41,075 nt of DNA. Origin: Sphingobacteriia bacterium. Its GTDB lineage: Bacteria; Bacteroidota; Bacteroidia; Bacteroidales; TTA-H9. The position numbers and the translations under genes were made by a program. Of this stretch, positions 1 to 9,443 are shown in pieces. Below the pieces are notes generated by a model. The model saw only the letters and a list, made by a program, of their open reading frames with translations, made no database searches and was not told the DNA's origin. Position 1 is the first letter of the stretch; every line of letters begins with the position of its first letter. Location of the stretch: positions 1 to 41,075 of the forward strand of contig JAJTBW010000007.1 of NCBI GenBank assembly GCA_021286705.1. Reading direction: 5' to 3'.

Positions 1-3
1 AAC

Positions 4-47
4 ATAAGAGAGTCATAAGAGAGATATAAGAGGGATATAAGAGGGAT
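4..47. repeat. Tandem 11-bp purine-rich repeat, four copies
   Basis: Four consecutive 11-bp units run from base 4: ATAAGAGAGTC, ATAAGAGAGAT and two copies of ATAAGAGGGAT. The array may continue left beyond the window edge. It is not in a gene. A related 11-bp array (unit ATAGGGAGAGG) lies at 21607-21661, so this is one member of a dispersed family. The function is unknown. Confidence 0.85.
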
Positions 48-140
48 GCTTTAGGGAGGCTGAATATCAGATAATTGGAAGCATGGATATTTGTGGCTGG
101 CAGGAGGGATTCAAAATTCAAAGATTAGCAAGCACCGAAT

Positions 141-168
141 AGCTGGTGGCTAGGGGCTACTGGCTACT
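141..168. repeat. Heptamer-phased repeat (GGCTACT type)
   Basis: Four 7-bp units lie in phase: AGCTGGT, GGCTAGG, GGCTACT, GGCTACT, followed by GGGG. The last two are identical. Similar 7-bp-phased arrays with other unit sequences occur at 11894-11921, 21460-21487, 23241-23282 and 40960-40994. All are intergenic. The function is unknown. Confidence 0.6.
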
Positions 169-257
169 GGGGAAAAATTAGGGTTTAGGTCTTAGAAAAG
201 GCTTATTGTATCAAGCCTAAAGACTCCGTGTATCTCGAACTTGTTTTTGAATGTGGA

Positions 258-290
258 AAAAAAAAGGCTCTCAATTGAGAGCCTTTTTTA
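258..290. terminator. Bidirectional intrinsic terminator after the M16 peptidase gene
   Basis: The perfect palindrome GGCTCTC-AATT-GAGAGCC (266-283) is flanked by a run of A on the left and T on the right, so it can act as a rho-independent terminator on either strand. It lies 15 bases past the stop codon of the minus-strand peptidase gene and is its natural transcription end. Confidence 0.85.
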
Positions 291-304
291 GAATCAGATT
301 CATC

Positions 305-3145
305 TTAGTGTTGACGAATCATATTAGGATTTTTAACAGAGTTTTCCGTGCTTTCAGGCTTCAGGGTGATCTGGATCAGATTGTCACCATTGTAGAGCTT
401 TTCAGCGGTCTTCTTAATTAAGGCTGGAGTGATAGCTTTAATATTCTCAGTGTATTTGGTAAAGTCTTCAACGGTAGTTTTTCCGGAGTAGATGCTAACT
501 AAAGTACCCATCCAAAAGTCGTTTTCCTTGATGCTTTCGGTGTAGGTCTTTATTTTGTTTTCGCGGAAGTTATTAACCTGTTTTTCATCAGGACCATTCT
601 TACGCATGTTATCTAGTTCACGGATGACGATACCAGTTAATTTAGCGGCATTATCAGGGTCACAGTCGAAACGAACATTGAGAGTATATTGGCCAACAGG
701 AGCTTTCTTTTGTTGGGTATAGACACCAGCTCCATAAGTTCCACCCTCTTCTTCACGGATGGTTTCAATATAGCGTACACTTAAGATATCATTAATAGCA
801 TCAAGGCAAAGACGATCCATTGTAGCATAATTATACAGACCGGTAGCTGCAACGTAAACAGTAGCTTTAGGATCAGTCATCGGGCGAATAACCTCTTTCG
901 TGATATGACCTTTAGGAGCTCTGATGTTTAGGTCTTTTCCTTCTTCTAGGCGACCCGTTTTTGGTAGAGAGCCCAGGTATTTATTAACTAACTGACGAAG
1001 TTGAAGCTTGTCGAAAGAGCCAACGAATACGAATGTGAAATCATCGGGATTACCGAATCTTTCCTTGACGATTTGAGAGATATCATTAAAGTTAGCTTCT
1101 GCAAGACGTTCAACAGACATAGGTTTACGATAGGGGCTATAGTTGCCTAAAGTAACTTGTAGAGTATCACGAAGAGCTTGTGCGGGGTTAGCAGATGCAT
1201 TTTGAAGCATTCCTCTGGTACGATTTACAACAGAAGTGAATGATTTTTCATCAACACGAGGAGCTGTAAAAGAGAGGTGAACCAACTGCATTAAAGTTTC
1301 GAGGTCTTTTTTAGAAGAGGAGCCTTGCAGACCTTCTGATAGCTCATCAATAGATGGGCTCAGGCTGATTACTTTACCGGCTAAAGCCTTAGTAAGCTCA
1401 ATACTACTAAATTCACCCAGTCCACTTTCATTAGCAACATCAGCGGCTAAGCTAGCTGAAACAAACTTCTCTGGTCCGTATTGAGAATAACCACCTTTAC
1501 TAAATGCATACATCTGAATCTCGTCATCCTTAAAGCTAGTGGGCTTAATGATAACCTTAATACCATTGCTGAGAGTCCATTCAGTCGTGCCAAGTTCAGC
1601 ATTATTCTTTTCAGAAACAACCTTACCAGCGGTAAGCTTATTAGTGATAAGAGGTTGGTTTTTAACTTTATCAATGTATGCGTCTACTTTGGTATTGTTT
1701 GCTTTCTCAAGAGTAGCAAGAACTTCAGCTTCAGTTGGAGGAGTGAAGCCCTCTTTCTGTCCAAGGTTAAGAACGATTACACGATTGTCATTGCGTAGAT
1801 ATTTAGCGGGTAGTTGGTTCATCTCTTGGAGAGTAATTCCGGGAACGACCTGCTTGGTAATGTTGAAGTAGGACTCGATGCTGGTAATAGGATCCTTTTG
1901 AAGGAAGTTTGAGAAGTATTCCCAAACGAATTCATCGCTATTTCTTTTGTTTCTTTCGTTGTATTGGTTTTCAACCTTAGTAATCATAGCATCTTTAGCG
2001 CGTTGAAGTTCGCCTTCTGTGAAGCCATGTTGAAGAACACGTTGATTCTCTATTAGAAGGTTTTCAAGGGCAGCCATGACAGTTTCATTCTTAGCAACGG
2101 CAAAGCCCATGTAAGCATCCTTAGATTTAACCAGGTTGGTATACATTGAAACAGCATACATGAAAGGAGGGTTCTCGGTTTGAAGAAGTTCAGAGAAGCG
2201 AGCATTCATCATTGAGTTGTAAAGATCCTCTTTCATTTTATCACGTAAGTAACCAATATTGTTTTCAGGGGTTACCACATCATGTTTATAAACAACCTGA
2301 ATCATATTGTAAGGAGCCTCTTTATCGCTGTTGATGCTTACCAGTGTTTCGGTATGGTCGGGAACCGGGAATACGGTACGTTCTCTCTTTTCTTTACGAG
2401 TAGGAGTCTTTCCAAATAGATCTTTTACTTTTTGCTCAATTACCTGTGGATCAAAGTCTCCAACGCAGATAATAGCCTGTAGATCGGGGCGATACCAATC
2501 TTTATAGAAGTCTTTTACAGTTTGATATTTGAAGTTATCAATGATATTGATATCTCCAATGACATCATGAATAGCGTATTTAGAATTACGGAAGAGCATT
2601 TTATTAGCTTCTTTGTTCATTCTCTCCATAGCACTTCTGCCAGTGCGCCACTCTTCATGAATAACACCACGTTCATTATCAATCTCAACGTCTTCAAATG
2701 AAATTTCATTTGCCCAGTCATAAAGGATTAATAGTGAGGTGTCGATATTAGCGGGTTTGTCAATAGGCACCTTTTGCAGCATGTATGCGGTTACATCATG
2801 ACTTGTGAAGGCGTTGATTTCAGGGCCGAATTTCATTCCGATAGACTGCAGATAATTAATTATCTGATGCTTTTGGAAATGCTTAGTGCCATTAAAAGCC
2901 ATATGCTCAGTAAAGTGAGCAAGGCCGTTTTGGTCAGGGTTTTCAAGGATTGAACCTGCATCAACAACGAGGTAGAACTCAGCCCTTTTTTCTGGTTGGG
3001 CATTCTTACGAATGTAATAGGTCAATCCATTCTCCAGCTTACCTACTTTAAGGTCGGGGTCATTGGGTAGCGGTGCTTTCATATCCTGAGCATTCAGACT
3101 CAGAGCGAACATGAAAAGCAACGCAATCTTCACTAGACGTTTCAT
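305..3145 (-). CDS. M16 family zinc metallopeptidase (insulinase/pitrilysin type)
   Basis: A secreted or periplasmic zinc protease of the M16 family, about 946 residues. The inverted zinc motif HxxEH is seen as HFTEH near residue 78, with the distal glutamate in the following NERGVIHEEW segment. The length fits two fused M16 halves (N-terminal catalytic, C-terminal inactive), as in other single-chain M16 proteins of Bacteroidota. The open frame extends 14 codons further upstream (to 3187), but the start at 3145 is preferred because it begins directly with a good signal peptide, MKRLVKIALLFMFALSLNAQ, ending in a probable signal peptidase I site. It stands alone on its strand and ends at a strong terminator. 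The substrate is unknown; peptide or signal-peptide turnover is usual for the family. Confidence 0.93.
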   Translation of the reverse strand: MKRLVKIALLFMFALSLNAQDMKAPLPNDPDLKVGKLENGLTYYIRKNAQPEKRAEFYLVVDAGSILENPDQNGLAHFTEHMAFNGTKHFQKHQIINYLQSIGMKFGPEINAFTSHDVTAYMLQKVPIDKPANIDTSLLILYDWANEISFEDVEIDNERGVIHEEWRTGRSAMERMNKEANKMLFRNSKYAIHDVIGDINIIDNFKYQTVKDFYKDWYRPDLQAIICVGDFDPQVIEQKVKDLFGKTPTRKEKRERTVFPVPDHTETLVSINSDKEAPYNMIQVVYKHDVVTPENNIGYLRDKMKEDLYNSMMNARFSELLQTENPPFMYAVSMYTNLVKSKDAYMGFAVAKNETVMAALENLLIENQRVLQHGFTEGELQRAKDAMITKVENQYNERNKRNSDEFVWEYFSNFLQKDPITSIESYFNITKQVVPGITLQEMNQLPAKYLRNDNRVIVLNLGQKEGFTPPTEAEVLATLEKANNTKVDAYIDKVKNQPLITNKLTAGKVVSEKNNAELGTTEWTLSNGIKVIIKPTSFKDDEIQMYAFSKGGYSQYGPEKFVSASLAADVANESGLGEFSSIELTKALAGKVISLSPSIDELSEGLQGSSSKKDLETLMQLVHLSFTAPRVDEKSFTSVVNRTRGMLQNASANPAQALRDTLQVTLGNYSPYRKPMSVERLAEANFNDISQIVKERFGNPDDFTFVFVGSFDKLQLRQLVNKYLGSLPKTGRLEEGKDLNIRAPKGHITKEVIRPMTDPKATVYVAATGLYNYATMDRLCLDAINDILSVRYIETIREEEGGTYGAGVYTQQKKAPVGQYTLNVRFDCDPDNAAKLTGIVIRELDNMRKNGPDEKQVNNFRENKIKTYTESIKENDFWMGTLVSIYSGKTTVEDFTKYTENIKAITPALIKKTAEKLYNGDNLIQITLKPESTENSVKNPNMIRQH

Positions 3146-3266
3146 TGAATAGAGTTTATTAATGATTAAATTAAAGAGTTGTGGCATAGAACAAGCAAAA
3201 TTAGCAAAAAGCCTATCTTTGTTGCTTGGTCAATAGACTATTTTACTCGCAAAAGTATACTTAAAT

Positions 3267-3857
3267 ATGCAACTTCCCGTTCCGGATACCCTTCGGCCTG
3301 GCTCATTTCCGGCTTATATTGAGAAGATTGATATTGCAATACTCTTTCAATTGAATAGTAATCGCAACACTTCTCTTGACGGGATAATGGAATTTATTAC
3401 CAATCTTGCTCCTACTCTGGCGTTTGTTATACCTTCATCTATCCTGATCTATTTTTTAATTCAAAGGAAGAAGAGACGGTGGTTAGAAGGGTTACTCCTT
3501 TTGCTGACTGTTTCTATTCCTGCCTTGATAACCACTATAATTAAGTGGTATTTTGATCGTCCGAGACCCTTTTCAGTGTATGACATTTTTGAAAAACTTT
3601 CGGTAGCAGGTAGTCCCTCTTTCCCTTCTGGTCATACTACTGATGCGATGGCTATGGCTATCGCTCTGAGTTTATGGAAACCTAAATGGTATGTCATACT
3701 ACCCTCCTTTATTTGGGCTCTCTTAACCGCTTGGTCGAGGATGCACCTTGGGGTACATTATCCATCTGATGTTTTAGGTGGAGCAAGTGTAGGGCTCATT
3801 TTCGGAGCCTTAGTATGGTGGGTAGGCAAGAGATCATTTAATGTAACCTTATCGTAG
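3267..3857 (+). CDS. PAP2 family membrane phosphatase
   Basis: A multi-pass membrane phosphatase of the PAP2 superfamily (196 residues). All three signature motifs are visible: KX6RP (K93 to R100-P101), PSGH (120-123) and SRX5HX3D (S157-R158, H164, D168), so the active-site histidines are intact. About five hydrophobic segments surround them. Members dephosphorylate undecaprenyl diphosphate, phosphatidylglycerophosphate or other lipid phosphates; which one cannot be told from sequence alone. Undecaprenyl diphosphate recycling is possible. It lies 67 bp upstream of lnt on the same strand, another envelope-lipid gene, so the two may be co-transcribed. Confidence 0.9.
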   Translation: MQLPVPDTLRPGSFPAYIEKIDIAILFQLNSNRNTSLDGIMEFITNLAPTLAFVIPSSILIYFLIQRKKRRWLEGLLLLLTVSIPALITTIIKWYFDRPRPFSVYDIFEKLSVAGSPSFPSGHTTDAMAMAIALSLWKPKWYVILPSFIWALLTAWSRMHLGVHYPSDVLGGASVGLIFGALVWWVGKRSFNVTLS

Positions 3858-3924
3858 GTTTTTCTTCGATTTAATGAATAGAATATAGTTTTACAATATT
3901 GCTGATAATTAAGGAATATCATCT

Positions 3925-5553
3925 ATGAGATTATTACAGAATAAGTGGTTTTTATCTTTTAGTTCAGCCATACTTCTTATTGCAGCCTGGCCACGCGATG
4001 GTTTTGCTCCATTACTATTGGTAGCATTAATTCCCTTTTTTTTCTTAGATGATCAATTGCTAAAGAGCGAGAAAAAGAGACCAGCATGGCGAGCCTTCCG
4101 TTGGGGGTATTTTACTTTCTTTATCTGGAATGTTGTAACCACATGGTGGATATGGAATTCTACGCCATTTGGAGCTATAATGGCTATATTATTAAATTCT
4201 TTGTTTCAGGCATTTGTGTATATGGCCTATTTTTCTACACGTAAGGCGTTAAGAATGAAGGCGCATGGGTTGCTCCTGTTTCCGTTGTTCTGGATTGCCT
4301 TTGAATGGTGGCATATGAATTGGGATCTTTCATGGCCATGGCTTAATCTTGGGAATGGTTTCGGAGCCTACCCGATGTTGGTTCAATGGTATGAATACAC
4401 TGGTATACTTGGTGGATCAATGTGGGTTTTATTGGTTAATATTCTGGCTTTTTTTACTATCAAAGGGTTTTATAAATCAGCATCTAATATAAAGGATAAG
4501 GTATTATATGCCTCTTCTCTGATTGTCTTGCTCATTGTTCCAATCATAGTTTCTCTGGTTATCTATTCTCGATATAAAGAAAAGGGTTCTGCTGTTGAGG
4601 TGGTGGTTGTACAACCAAATCATGACCCGTGGACTGAGCAATATGGGATGCCTCAATCTGAGATATTGAAACATGTACTCGAACTGGGTGCAAGTAAGGC
4701 CGGTCCTGATACACGATATATCGTATATCCTGAGTCTACACTGTATGATGATATATGGGTTGATCGGATTGATTCAACTCCTGCCATTTTATCTATTAAA
4801 AACTTCCTCAGGCAATACCCGAAGCTGAGTGTGATTATAGGCTCATCAACCTATGAGTATTACGGAAAAGAGAAAAAGAGTGAGACAGCCAGAACCTTTT
4901 CAGATAGGAAAGAGTACTACGATGCATATAATACAGCGATATGTATTGATTCCCAATATCCATCCAATTATTACCATAAATCAAAATTGGTTCCTGGTCC
5001 TGAGAAGCTTCCCTTTCCATCACTCCTACGGCCATTACAAGATGTAGCCTTTAATTTAGGAGGAACAGTTGGGTCATTAGGGCTAATGAAAGAGCGAAGA
5101 GCAATGGGTTCGCCATTTCAGGAGGTGAAGGTAGGTGTTGCGATATGCTATGAATCGATATATGGAGAATTTGTTTCAGGCTATGTGAAGAATGGGGCAG
5201 GGTTAATATTTGTAATCACTAATGATGGTTGGTGGGGCAATACTGCGGGACATCGACAGCATCTGGTTTTCTCTTCGCTTAGATCAATTGAGACCCGACG
5301 TGATATAGCACGGTCAGCTAATACAGGAATATCGGCATTTATTAACCAAAAGGGTGAGATTTTAGATGAGACTCCTTACTGGAAAGAGGCCGTGATTAAG
5401 CAAACGCTGCATGCTAATCAGGAGATTACCTTTTATGTTCAGTATGGCGACTATATTGGAAGAATTGCTGGTTATGCCTCAGTTCTCTTGTTTTTAGGTG
5501 GTTTTGTACAGCGGGTTATTAAGAAGAAGGGTTCGTTGGCGGTTAATAATTAG
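3925..5553 (+). CDS. lnt: Apolipoprotein N-acyltransferase
   Basis: Lnt transfers an acyl chain from phospholipid to the N-terminal cysteine of lipoproteins, the last step of lipoprotein maturation at the inner membrane. The first ~215 residues are membrane segments. The rest is a nitrilase-fold domain with a recognisable catalytic triad: E270 in YPEST, K354 in the HKSKLVPGPEK segment, and C408 in AICYES. The NDGWWGNTAGHRQH block near residue 435 is also typical, and a final membrane helix lies near 515-535. The length of 542 residues is normal for Bacteroidota. The window's own lipoprotein (35818-36285) is a potential substrate of the pathway. Confidence 0.93.
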   Translation: MRLLQNKWFLSFSSAILLIAAWPRDGFAPLLLVALIPFFFLDDQLLKSEKKRPAWRAFRWGYFTFFIWNVVTTWWIWNSTPFGAIMAILLNSLFQAFVYMAYFSTRKALRMKAHGLLLFPLFWIAFEWWHMNWDLSWPWLNLGNGFGAYPMLVQWYEYTGILGGSMWVLLVNILAFFTIKGFYKSASNIKDKVLYASSLIVLLIVPIIVSLVIYSRYKEKGSAVEVVVVQPNHDPWTEQYGMPQSEILKHVLELGASKAGPDTRYIVYPESTLYDDIWVDRIDSTPAILSIKNFLRQYPKLSVIIGSSTYEYYGKEKKSETARTFSDRKEYYDAYNTAICIDSQYPSNYYHKSKLVPGPEKLPFPSLLRPLQDVAFNLGGTVGSLGLMKERRAMGSPFQEVKVGVAICYESIYGEFVSGYVKNGAGLIFVITNDGWWGNTAGHRQHLVFSSLRSIETRRDIARSANTGISAFINQKGEILDETPYWKEAVIKQTLHANQEITFYVQYGDYIGRIAGYASVLLFLGGFVQRVIKKKGSLAVNN

Positions 5554-5630
5554 TATTCTGTTTGTGATTGAATAAAGAATCATTAAGCCTATATTACTCA
5601 GTACAATTTAGGCTACACCCAAGCAGTATA

Positions 5631-5669
5631 TTTGGCAAGAACAATTTAGGGTGTTAAATTTGCCTCAAA
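5631..5669 (+). promoter_or_regulatory. Bacteroidota-type promoter for the receptor-trkH pair
   Basis: A -33 TTTG (5631-5634), a 20-bp spacer and a -7 TAAATTTG (5655-5662) match the Bacteroidota consensus TTTG / TAnnTTTG exactly. Transcription would start near 5669, about 12 bases before the ATG at 5681. The GTG at 5651 is therefore upstream of the predicted transcript and is not the start. Confidence 0.75.
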
Positions 5670-5680
5670 GACGATATAAG

Positions 5681-6430
5681 ATGGGGTTACGATTAAAGAT
5701 TATCTCTGGCTTTTCAATTTTAGCTGCGATGTTATTTGTTGCGGGGCTGATTATGATATTCCAGTTAAAAAAAATAGGAAGCTCAATTGAAACGCTTTTC
5801 ACCGATTATTATACCAGTATTGAAGCTGCAAATCTGATGGGTGAAGCACTTGATCAGCATGCTACAGGAGTTTTGTTTGTTATTAACAAGGATACACTTA
5901 AGGGTCTTGATATGATGAAACAATCAGATAGCCTGTTCAGGAAGTCTTATGATCAGGCTCTGGCTCATGTAACTGTTAAAGGTGAAGATACACTATTGGC
6001 TACCATCCATCGTGAATACACGCTGTACTTAAATCAGATAAAGCAGCAGGCAGGTGATAATACAGAGGTAACACTCGATCAATATGTGAATTTTGCACAT
6101 AACACTATTGGTGAGCTTCGAGGAAGGATTAAAGAGCTGGCCTATATGAATCAAAATGCGATGCTAGATACAGGAAATTTGCTTCAGATGCAAACGCATC
6201 AGACCATTATGCCTGGAATTATTGCCTTGATTGGGAGCGTCGTATTTGTGTTATTATTCAATTATATGGTTAATCATTTTATAGCTTCACCAATTGTCAG
6301 GATTACTAAAGCAGTAGAAGACTATAGTAGAAGCAAGAAGCCATATAAGGTTGCTATCGATACAAAAGATGAGTTATCAAGACTCTCTACAGCAATTTCT
6401 AAGTTATTACAAAGCTTGCCATCTCGTTAA
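5681..6430 (+). CDS. Membrane receptor: helical periplasmic module plus HAMP, no output domain
   Basis: A 249-residue protein with the layout of the front half of a chemoreceptor or sensor kinase. TM1 is at about 6-28, an extracytoplasmic helical region follows at about 30-177 (four-helix-bundle-like, few cysteines), TM2 is at about 178-202, and a HAMP-like segment begins with ASPIVRITKAVEDYS and contains KDELSRLSTAISKLL. The frame then stops: there is no histidine kinase, cyclase or methyl-accepting domain. Only one base separates its stop codon from the ATG of trkH, so the two are made from one transcript with coupled translation. It has a very good promoter of its own. A role in sensing the state of the envelope and acting on TrkH is possible but is inference only. 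It could also be a decayed kinase, although nothing kinase-like follows. Confidence 0.8.
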   Translation: MGLRLKIISGFSILAAMLFVAGLIMIFQLKKIGSSIETLFTDYYTSIEAANLMGEALDQHATGVLFVINKDTLKGLDMMKQSDSLFRKSYDQALAHVTVKGEDTLLATIHREYTLYLNQIKQQAGDNTEVTLDQYVNFAHNTIGELRGRIKELAYMNQNAMLDTGNLLQMQTHQTIMPGIIALIGSVVFVLLFNYMVNHFIASPIVRITKAVEDYSRSKKPYKVAIDTKDELSRLSTAISKLLQSLPSR

Positions 6431-6431
6431 T

Positions 6432-7874
6432 ATGCGTCTAAGTATTATTTTTCGATTCTTTGGGATAGTGTTGCTTTTCAATGCTCTCTTTATGTTGATC
6501 TCATTAGGGGTCTCAATTTGGTATGATATTGACGATGGAGCATTTGCATTGCTATACAGTTTTCTGATTACCTCATTGTTTGGTCTGATGCCACTCATTT
6601 TTGTTCCGAATACAAATGAGATAACCATTAAGGAGGGGTTGTTTATTGTAGCTGGTTCATGGGTGTTAAGTTGCTTGATAGGGGTTTTGCCCTACGTGAT
6701 GTGGGGTGGCGAAATTTCATTTGCTGATGCCTGGTTTGAATCAGTCTCGGGTTATACAACTACCGGAGCAACAATACTTAAAGATATTGAAGCACTTCCA
6801 AGAAGTATCCTCTTTTGGCGCGCAAGTACTCACTGGATAGGTGGAATCGGAATAGTGATTTTTGTAATGGTGATGTTGCCTTCAATGGGTAATGCCAAGT
6901 CGATTCTTTTCAGATCAGAATTGGCACCATTAGCCAAAGATAATTTGAAATATAGAGCTCGAGAGGCGATGAGAATTCTTCTTTGGGTCTATCTAGGCCT
7001 AACCTTTGTGGAGGTCATTCTGTTAATGGTTTTTGGTTTAGATTGGTTTGATGCGATAACTCACTCATTTGCTACTGTTGCAACAGGAGGTTTTTCAACT
7101 CGTAATGCGAGTGTTGCGGCATTTAATAATCTGCCAGCCGAGATTATTATAATGGTTTTTATGATGCTTAGTGGAATGCACTTTGGATTACTCTTTGCAG
7201 TGATAGCCAGAAGAAGGGTCTCATTGATTCTGCTTTCTGTGCCTTTATACTATATTATTGCCAATGTAGTAGCAAGTGCTTTAATGGCATGGGATTTACT
7301 CGGCTCTCATTTCGATAGTTATTGGGTAGCTCTCAGATATAGCTCTTTTCAATTGTTGAGTGCGGGTACTTCAACAGGATTTGCCACCTATGATACCCTT
7401 GGATGGCCATGGTTCTCTCTAATGCTTTTACTCTTTTTTACTCTTCAGTGCTCTTGTGCCGGTAGTACTTCAGGGGGCATTAAGGTAGATCGTATTGTAA
7501 TAGCATGGAAAGCACTCCGGACATCCGTGCGTCGGGCATCTCACCCACACGCTATTATTCCAATTAAAGTTGATGGTCATGTTGTTGCTGAAGATACGGT
7601 AAGCGGGGTCTTCATGTTTATTGTACTCTATCTGTCAATTGTCTTTTTTTCTGCCGTAGCGCTTACAGCTATGGGGGTACCAGCCCTTGATGCAATAAGT
7701 GGCTCAGCTGCTACCATGGGAAATGTGGGGCCAGGATTTGGTGGTATTAGCTCAATGAGCAATTATGATAGCATTCCCTTGGCAGGTAAGTGGATTCTGT
7801 CAGGAAATATGCTGCTTGGCCGCCTTGAGATTTATGGATTGATTACTCTTTTCTCACGCCACTTCTGGCGTTAG
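6432..7874 (+). CDS. trkH: TrkH/KtrB family potassium transporter
   Basis: The K+ (or Na+-coupled K+) translocating subunit, about 480 residues with the four pore-loop repeats of the family: SGYTTTGAT, ATGGFSTRN, SAGTSTGFATYD and MGNVGPGFG. The fourth and third repeats show the usual relaxed filter. The open frame runs further upstream to 6351 inside the receptor gene, but the ATG at 6432, one base after the receptor stop codon and starting MRLSIIFRFFG, is the sensible start. The cytoplasmic regulatory subunit TrkA, often next to trkH in this phylum, is absent from the window; the upstream neighbour is the receptor without an output domain. Confidence 0.93.
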   Translation: MRLSIIFRFFGIVLLFNALFMLISLGVSIWYDIDDGAFALLYSFLITSLFGLMPLIFVPNTNEITIKEGLFIVAGSWVLSCLIGVLPYVMWGGEISFADAWFESVSGYTTTGATILKDIEALPRSILFWRASTHWIGGIGIVIFVMVMLPSMGNAKSILFRSELAPLAKDNLKYRAREAMRILLWVYLGLTFVEVILLMVFGLDWFDAITHSFATVATGGFSTRNASVAAFNNLPAEIIIMVFMMLSGMHFGLLFAVIARRRVSLILLSVPLYYIIANVVASALMAWDLLGSHFDSYWVALRYSSFQLLSAGTSTGFATYDTLGWPWFSLMLLLFFTLQCSCAGSTSGGIKVDRIVIAWKALRTSVRRASHPHAIIPIKVDGHVVAEDTVSGVFMFIVLYLSIVFFSAVALTAMGVPALDAISGSAATMGNVGPGFGGISSMSNYDSIPLAGKWILSGNMLLGRLEIYGLITLFSRHFWR

Positions 7875-7929
7875 CCACATGCAGAATCGCTTTGTCTGGT
7901 CTGTAACCTTTATTTATCGACAATAACTT

Positions 7930-9168
7930 TTAGTCCTCATCATCAAGAATGGGGGTCATGTTATGGTCATAGTCCTTACTGAGGCCAGGATATCCGGTTG
8001 CGTATGGGTATCTGATAGCATATAGGTCTTTGATCTCATTTAGAACCAGCTCTTTGAGGGCGTCAGTATGCAACTTATTGGTTGCAGAGATGAAGACTGA
8101 TGGGGTATTATCTTTGGCCAGCCAGCTCTGTTTGATTTCAGATAAAGAAGGGAGAGCAGGTTTTTCTATGTCATCAGACTCAACAGAGTTCTCATCAGGG
8201 AGGTTGTCTATTTTATTAAAGACCATTACCACCCGTTGTTTATCAGCTCCAATCTCTCTTAGGGTCTCTTGGACTACTCTAATTTGGTCATCGGCTCCGG
8301 GATGGGAAATATCAACCACATGTAACAATAGATCGGCTTCCCTGACTTCATCGAGAGTACTTTTAAAGGATTCAACCAGATTGTGAGGTAATTTGCGAAT
8401 GAATCCAACGGTATCAGAGAGTAGGAATGGGGTCATTCCAATTACTACCTTTCTGACTGTCGTATCGAGAGTAGCAAATAGTTTGTTCTCTGCGAATACA
8501 TCTGATTTACTTAGTAGGTTCATCAGTGTAGATTTACCCACATTGGTGTAGCCCACTAAGGCCACCCTGATCATCTGTCCTCGGTTTTTTCTCTGGGTAG
8601 TGTAGATACGGTCAATCTCTTTAATTTTAGTTTTTAGGAGGGCAATCCTATCACGAATAATACGACGGTCAGTCTCAATCTCTTTCTCTCCTGGTCCTCT
8701 CATTCCAATACCCCCGCGTTGTTTCTCGAGGTGAGTCCACATGCGGGTAAGTCTTGGTAAAAGATATTCATATTGAGCTAGTTCTACCTGAGTTCTTGCA
8801 TGTGCCGTTCTGGCTCGTTTAGCGAAAATGTCAAGAATGAGGTTATTTCTATCAAGGATTTTACAATTGAGAATCTTCTCAACATTTCTAAATTGTGATG
8901 CCGAAAGTTCATCATCAAAGACCGCCATTGTAATGTTGTTCTCTGAGATAAATTCAGCCACTTCTTTGAGTTTGCCAGAACCAAGAAAAGTTCTTGGATC
9001 AGGTGCAGGTAGACGTTGAACAAACCTTTTAACTGATTCACCACCGGCAGTGTCAACAAGAAATGCTAATTCATCCAGATATTCTTCGACTTTCCATGAT
9101 GCAACATCGGGTGTAATAATACCTATTAAAACCGCTGATTCGGCAATGCCCAAGCTTGAAATCTCCAT
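7930..9168 (-). CDS. hflX: HflX ribosome-associated GTPase
   Basis: HflX binds and splits stalled or stressed 70S ribosomes. The 412-residue protein shows the N-terminal nucleotide-binding HflX domain, including the glycine-rich GGIGMRGPGEKEIETDRR signature near 152-169. The GTPase domain follows, with G1 GYTNVGKST (206-214), G3 DTVGF (252-256) and G4 NKID (318-321). The C-terminal tail ends in an acidic DDED. A -7 TATCTTTG on the minus strand (9219-9212), with TTTG 17 bases upstream (9240-9237), is a plausible promoter. It converges with trkH, 55 bp apart, with no clear terminator between. Confidence 0.95.
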   Translation of the reverse strand: MEISSLGIAESAVLIGIITPDVASWKVEEYLDELAFLVDTAGGESVKRFVQRLPAPDPRTFLGSGKLKEVAEFISENNITMAVFDDELSASQFRNVEKILNCKILDRNNLILDIFAKRARTAHARTQVELAQYEYLLPRLTRMWTHLEKQRGGIGMRGPGEKEIETDRRIIRDRIALLKTKIKEIDRIYTTQRKNRGQMIRVALVGYTNVGKSTLMNLLSKSDVFAENKLFATLDTTVRKVVIGMTPFLLSDTVGFIRKLPHNLVESFKSTLDEVREADLLLHVVDISHPGADDQIRVVQETLREIGADKQRVVMVFNKIDNLPDENSVESDDIEKPALPSLSEIKQSWLAKDNTPSVFISATNKLHTDALKELVLNEIKDLYAIRYPYATGYPGLSKDYDHNMTPILDDED

Positions 9169-9211
9169 GTAAATTGTATAAATCCCCTATTAATCTAGGT
9201 TGTAATTGCGG

Positions 9212-9240
9212 CAAAGATAGTTATTTAAAAGCTTTTCAAA
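9212..9240 (-). promoter_or_regulatory. Probable hflX promoter
   Basis: Read on the minus strand: TTTG (9240-9237), a 17-bp spacer and TATCTTTG (9219-9212), matching the Bacteroidota -33/-7 consensus. The predicted transcript start is near 9205, about 37 bases before the hflX ATG. Confidence 0.5.
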
Positions 9241-9443
9241 TCTATTCTGTTACAGAGATAAAGTTGGGTAGTCAAAGGGTCAATGTAAATTTGAGTAAAT
9301 TGGTGTTCGTAAATGAACGACGACTATATCTTTATCGAACATCTTGAATTTTTTACGCATTGAGAATCAGTATGTTTTAAAGTTGGCATATAATTAGAGT
9401 CATTATTTGTACAATCGCTATCCAAATCCAATCAACATACTCC

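Noticed and set aside
5586-5614. AGCCTA / TAGGCT inverted repeat after lnt as a terminator
   Set aside because: Short stem, 17-base loop and no T-tract; more likely incidental sequence before the promoter at 5631.
9156-9347. 63-residue plus-strand frame upstream of the FtsX permease
   Set aside because: It starts inside hflX on the opposite strand, and neither a domain nor a promoter supports it.
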